From assembly GCA_032717465.1 (NCBI GenBank), contig JAVRFU010000159.1, positions 62,001-126,000 on the forward strand: 64,000 bases of DNA, in the 5' to 3' direction. Positions 62,203 through 64,000 of this stretch are shown here, in pieces (position 1 is the first letter of the stretch; every line of letters begins with the position of its first letter). The DNA is from Coenobita brevimanus. Its lineage: Eukaryota > Arthropoda > Malacostraca > Decapoda > Coenobitidae. The position numbers and the translations under genes are program-made. The notes beneath the pieces were generated by a model. That model had not been told where the DNA came from and ran no database searches. It was given only the letters and a program-made list of their open reading frames with translations.

Positions 62203-62325
62203 TAATTTGGTTATATGGTTACCACCCAGCATAGTAAATGGCTTCCTGGTGTACAGGAAACCACTTGGCTTCTCACTCAGTGTAGAGTCACACATAGGCA
62301 GAAGGAAGAGGAAAGAGTGAAAGAA
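62203..62325 (-). mobile_element. SINE1 fragment
   Basis: GGTTATATGGTTACCACCCA, CTGGTGTACAGGAAACCACT, TGGCTTCTCACTCAGTGTAG and AGAGTCACAC match the SINE1 complement. It abuts the SINE2 head directly, so one was probably inserted next to or into the other. Confidence 0.65.
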
Positions 62326-62970
62326 AGAATTGTTTCTTATTTCTTTTAAAAAGGATGAACAGCATTTAAAAAAACGTTCATAGTGTACACTCCCCAACGG
62401 TGCTGAAAACAGGCAGATGCCATCTTAACATGCCATTATTGGCACGAAATTGCCCTAATCCACACTGATTTATCCAAACCTAACCCAAACTTTCGTAACT
62501 TCGACCTAATTTATTCTAACCTATTTTATGCTGTCCTAACCTAACCTAACCTGTCCCTTATATACAGTCATCATATCCTCTTCATACTCGAAAACTCACT
62601 TAGGTACAACTTTATAGAGTCACTGAATCAGTTCATAGTAGGTAAAAGAAGAAAACATGATAGTGTATTTAAAAGGTGGGCCAATGTCTCTGTCAAGATT
62701 ACCCTGCACCATATGTCTCGTCCCCAATCACAATTTCCTGGGAGCTTTACATGTAACCTGTAATTCTGCCTCACAACAGATGGCTTCATTTTGAACAGAT
62801 TCATTACTTTTATGGTTTTATTATTGTTTCATGTTCGGTATTCAATAAATAGTACAGCACTATTCGATAGAGGATCATGTTTGGGGTCATAAGTCTCATG
62901 TCCAAAAACACTGCTCTTGATGTTTGGTTTCCTTTGTTTTGCAGTTCATATTTCTCATACAGCACACAAA
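62326..62970. other. No gene; short CCTAA tract
   Basis: CCTAACCTAACCTAACC lies at about 62,535-62,552, the arthropod telomere pentamer in short form; nearby AACCTAACCC words also occur. No coding feature. Confidence 0.5.
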
Positions 62971-62974
62971 AATT

Positions 62975-63095
62975 AACTCGGGGATGAGTGAGGCTGGTCA
63001 CTCTCATCTTAAATGTCAGAACCAACTTGCCTAACCCCAGGCTCTTACGCTCCTCATGGGGCAACACTGGATTAGATGATGGATGAATGAATAGA
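62975..63095 (+). mobile_element. SINE2 3' half
   Basis: ACTCGGGGATGAGTGAGGCT, GGTCACTCTCATCTTAAATG, TCAGAACCAACTTGCCTAAC, GCTCTTACGCTCCTCATGGG and a GATGATGGATGAATGAATAG tail. Confidence 0.75.
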
Positions 63096-63324
63096 AAGAT
63101 ATTTATCATTTACTTTTGCAGTCTGACATTTGATGTGATGTAGGAGTGCAGGGATAATATTATGAAATTTTCCCCAAAGAATGGCACCTGCCACCAGCAT
63201 CACCTGTTTTCTGAGGACAATCATTTTGTTCACTTCCCTTCCAGTGCCCCATGCTTAAGAAAATGTGGCACTTAAACCCAGATAATTCTTTTTAGTCATA
63301 TCATTAGAACCCACCTTGGCTTCC

Positions 63325-63410
63325 TGCAGTGGCCGAATAGTAAGCATGGCTGCTACAAAGCTGCTGACCCAATTGCATCAGGATTAGAATCTTAGTGCAG
63401 GCAGCCAGAG
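63325..63410 (+). mobile_element. tRNA-like SINE head or tRNA pseudogene
   Basis: TGCAGTGGCCGAATAGTAAG resembles an A box (TGGCCGAgTggTaAG, class II tRNA-like) and AGGATTAGAATC at 63,380-63,391 resembles a B box. Spacing is tRNA-like, but stems are not convincing, so I do not call a functional tRNA. It may be the head of another SINE. Confidence 0.4.
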
Positions 63411-63564
63411 CCAGTCATCAAGGGTGCCCATCCACCTTTTATACCATATATGAGGCACCATCATTACCTATGTCTTTTGAATAGCATTATTAAAACTACA
63501 AATCCTCCTTTCAGTCCTGGCTGCCAAAGCTGGTTCGCTGTATGAGAGAAAGAGTGAAGACTGA

Positions 63565-63733
63565 TATCAAGGAAACGTGATGCACCTGCTAGCATACTCA
63601 TCGATGGGTGAGAAGTATCAGTACACGGTGACCTTCAACATACCAGTCATGGGGGAGGAATGGTTACCCACTGCTTGGGTACACAAGGACCAGGTGGCAG
63701 CCAGAGCAGATGCAGAAGCCATGGTAAGAGCTT
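63565..63733 (+). other. Candidate host exon ending in a good donor
   Basis: An open frame contains SSMGEKYQYTVTFNIPVMGE and EWLPTAWVHKDQVAARADAE, ending AM at GCCATG/GTAAGAG (donor at 63,724). The amino-acid composition looks protein-like rather than repeat-derived, and the YTVTF...ADAEA pattern faintly recalls a dsRNA-binding fold; that is only an impression. A stop lies upstream at 63,562 and no strong acceptor is obvious (CCTGCTAG at ~63,590 is a weak one). I do not recognise the gene. Confidence 0.35.
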
Positions 63734-63933
63734 GCTGTTGTTGTTGTGGCCCTAGGATTATCTGGATATGAGTTAACCCCAAGACTGCTGTGGTACTGGT
63801 GAGATAGTGATGAGATAAGGGACAAATGCACATGTCATAGATAGATACAGACAGATGGATAGATAGAAATGCACGCACAGAACTGATGCTGTTCAGTAAC
63901 AGACGACCAGATAATTATTACTGTTATTACCTT

Positions 63934-64000
63934 TGTGGTAGGTGGGGGTGCCCACCATCCACTCACTCAGTGTAGTGCTGGCTTGGGTGTCTGCCCTTTC
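63934..64000 (+). mobile_element. SINE1 head, cut by the window end
   Basis: TGTGGTAGGTGGGGGTGCCC, ACCATCCACTCACTCAGTGT and AGTGCTGGCTTGGGTGTCTG match the 5' end of the 60.3 kb SINE1 in the sense direction. Confidence 0.65.

Noticed and set aside
63325..63410. Functional tRNA gene
   Set aside because: Box-like words are present, but I could not form a convincing acceptor and anticodon stem. Better explained as a SINE head or pseudogene; tRNAscan would decide.

Overview
This window looks like intergenic or intronic DNA from an arthropod nuclear genome, most likely a decapod crustacean. I infer this from its jockey-like, RTE-like and other APE-type LINE families, its abundant GATA, CA, TAA and CT microsatellites, the absence of any bacterial gene organisation, and one short TTAGG-type tract. 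No complete host protein gene can be read. Nearly every long open frame belongs to a retroelement or is a by-product of a tandem repeat.

Layout. 1-6.4 kb is a patchwork of LINE and SINE fragments. 6.54-9.55 kb holds the best-preserved element, an RTE-like non-LTR retrotransposon with endonuclease and reverse transcriptase in one frame, broken by a single extra base. 9.7-12.5 kb has exon-like and SINE sequence. 12.52-20.46 kb is a homogeneous satellite of ten ~794-bp units, each with a G-quadruplex-type G-run cluster. 21-28.7 kb contains LINE fragments, a degenerate ~540-bp tandem repeat and MITE-like pieces. 28.9-30.6 kb is pyrimidine-rich minisatellite. 30.8-31.7 kb carries five consecutive inverted repeats. 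32-34.1 kb is an antisense RTE-family fragment, partly amplified as a 90-bp minisatellite and split by a 1,045-bp PIF/Harbinger element carrying a MADF-domain exon. 35.7-39 kb has TA-flanked pogo-like DNA. 40-42.5 kb has four minisatellites. 44.8-45.3 kb is a hAT MITE with a perfect 8-bp target duplication. 46.7-51.8 kb is an array built from ~102-bp monomers sharing an X-box-like dyad, arranged as three ~1.5-kb higher-order units. 52-53.5 kb is CA-rich and pyrimidine-rich DNA beside a possible minus-strand promoter and first exon. 54.4-61.2 kb is an old LINE interrupted by five later insertions. 61.2-64 kb has jockey and SINE fragments.

How the parts relate. One GATA-tailed RTE-like LINE supplies most 3' fragments, and a SINE (called SINE1 here) ends in the same ~40-bp tail, so the LINE probably mobilised the SINE. 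In the LINE at 54-61 kb, removing four of the insertions restores continuous reading of ORF1, endonuclease or RT, and the fifth lies in the linker, where codons also read through. Candidate host exons are marked as weak: minus strand 53.9 kb to 52.5 kb and possibly 39.4 kb; plus strand 1.5, 9.7 and 63.6 kb.
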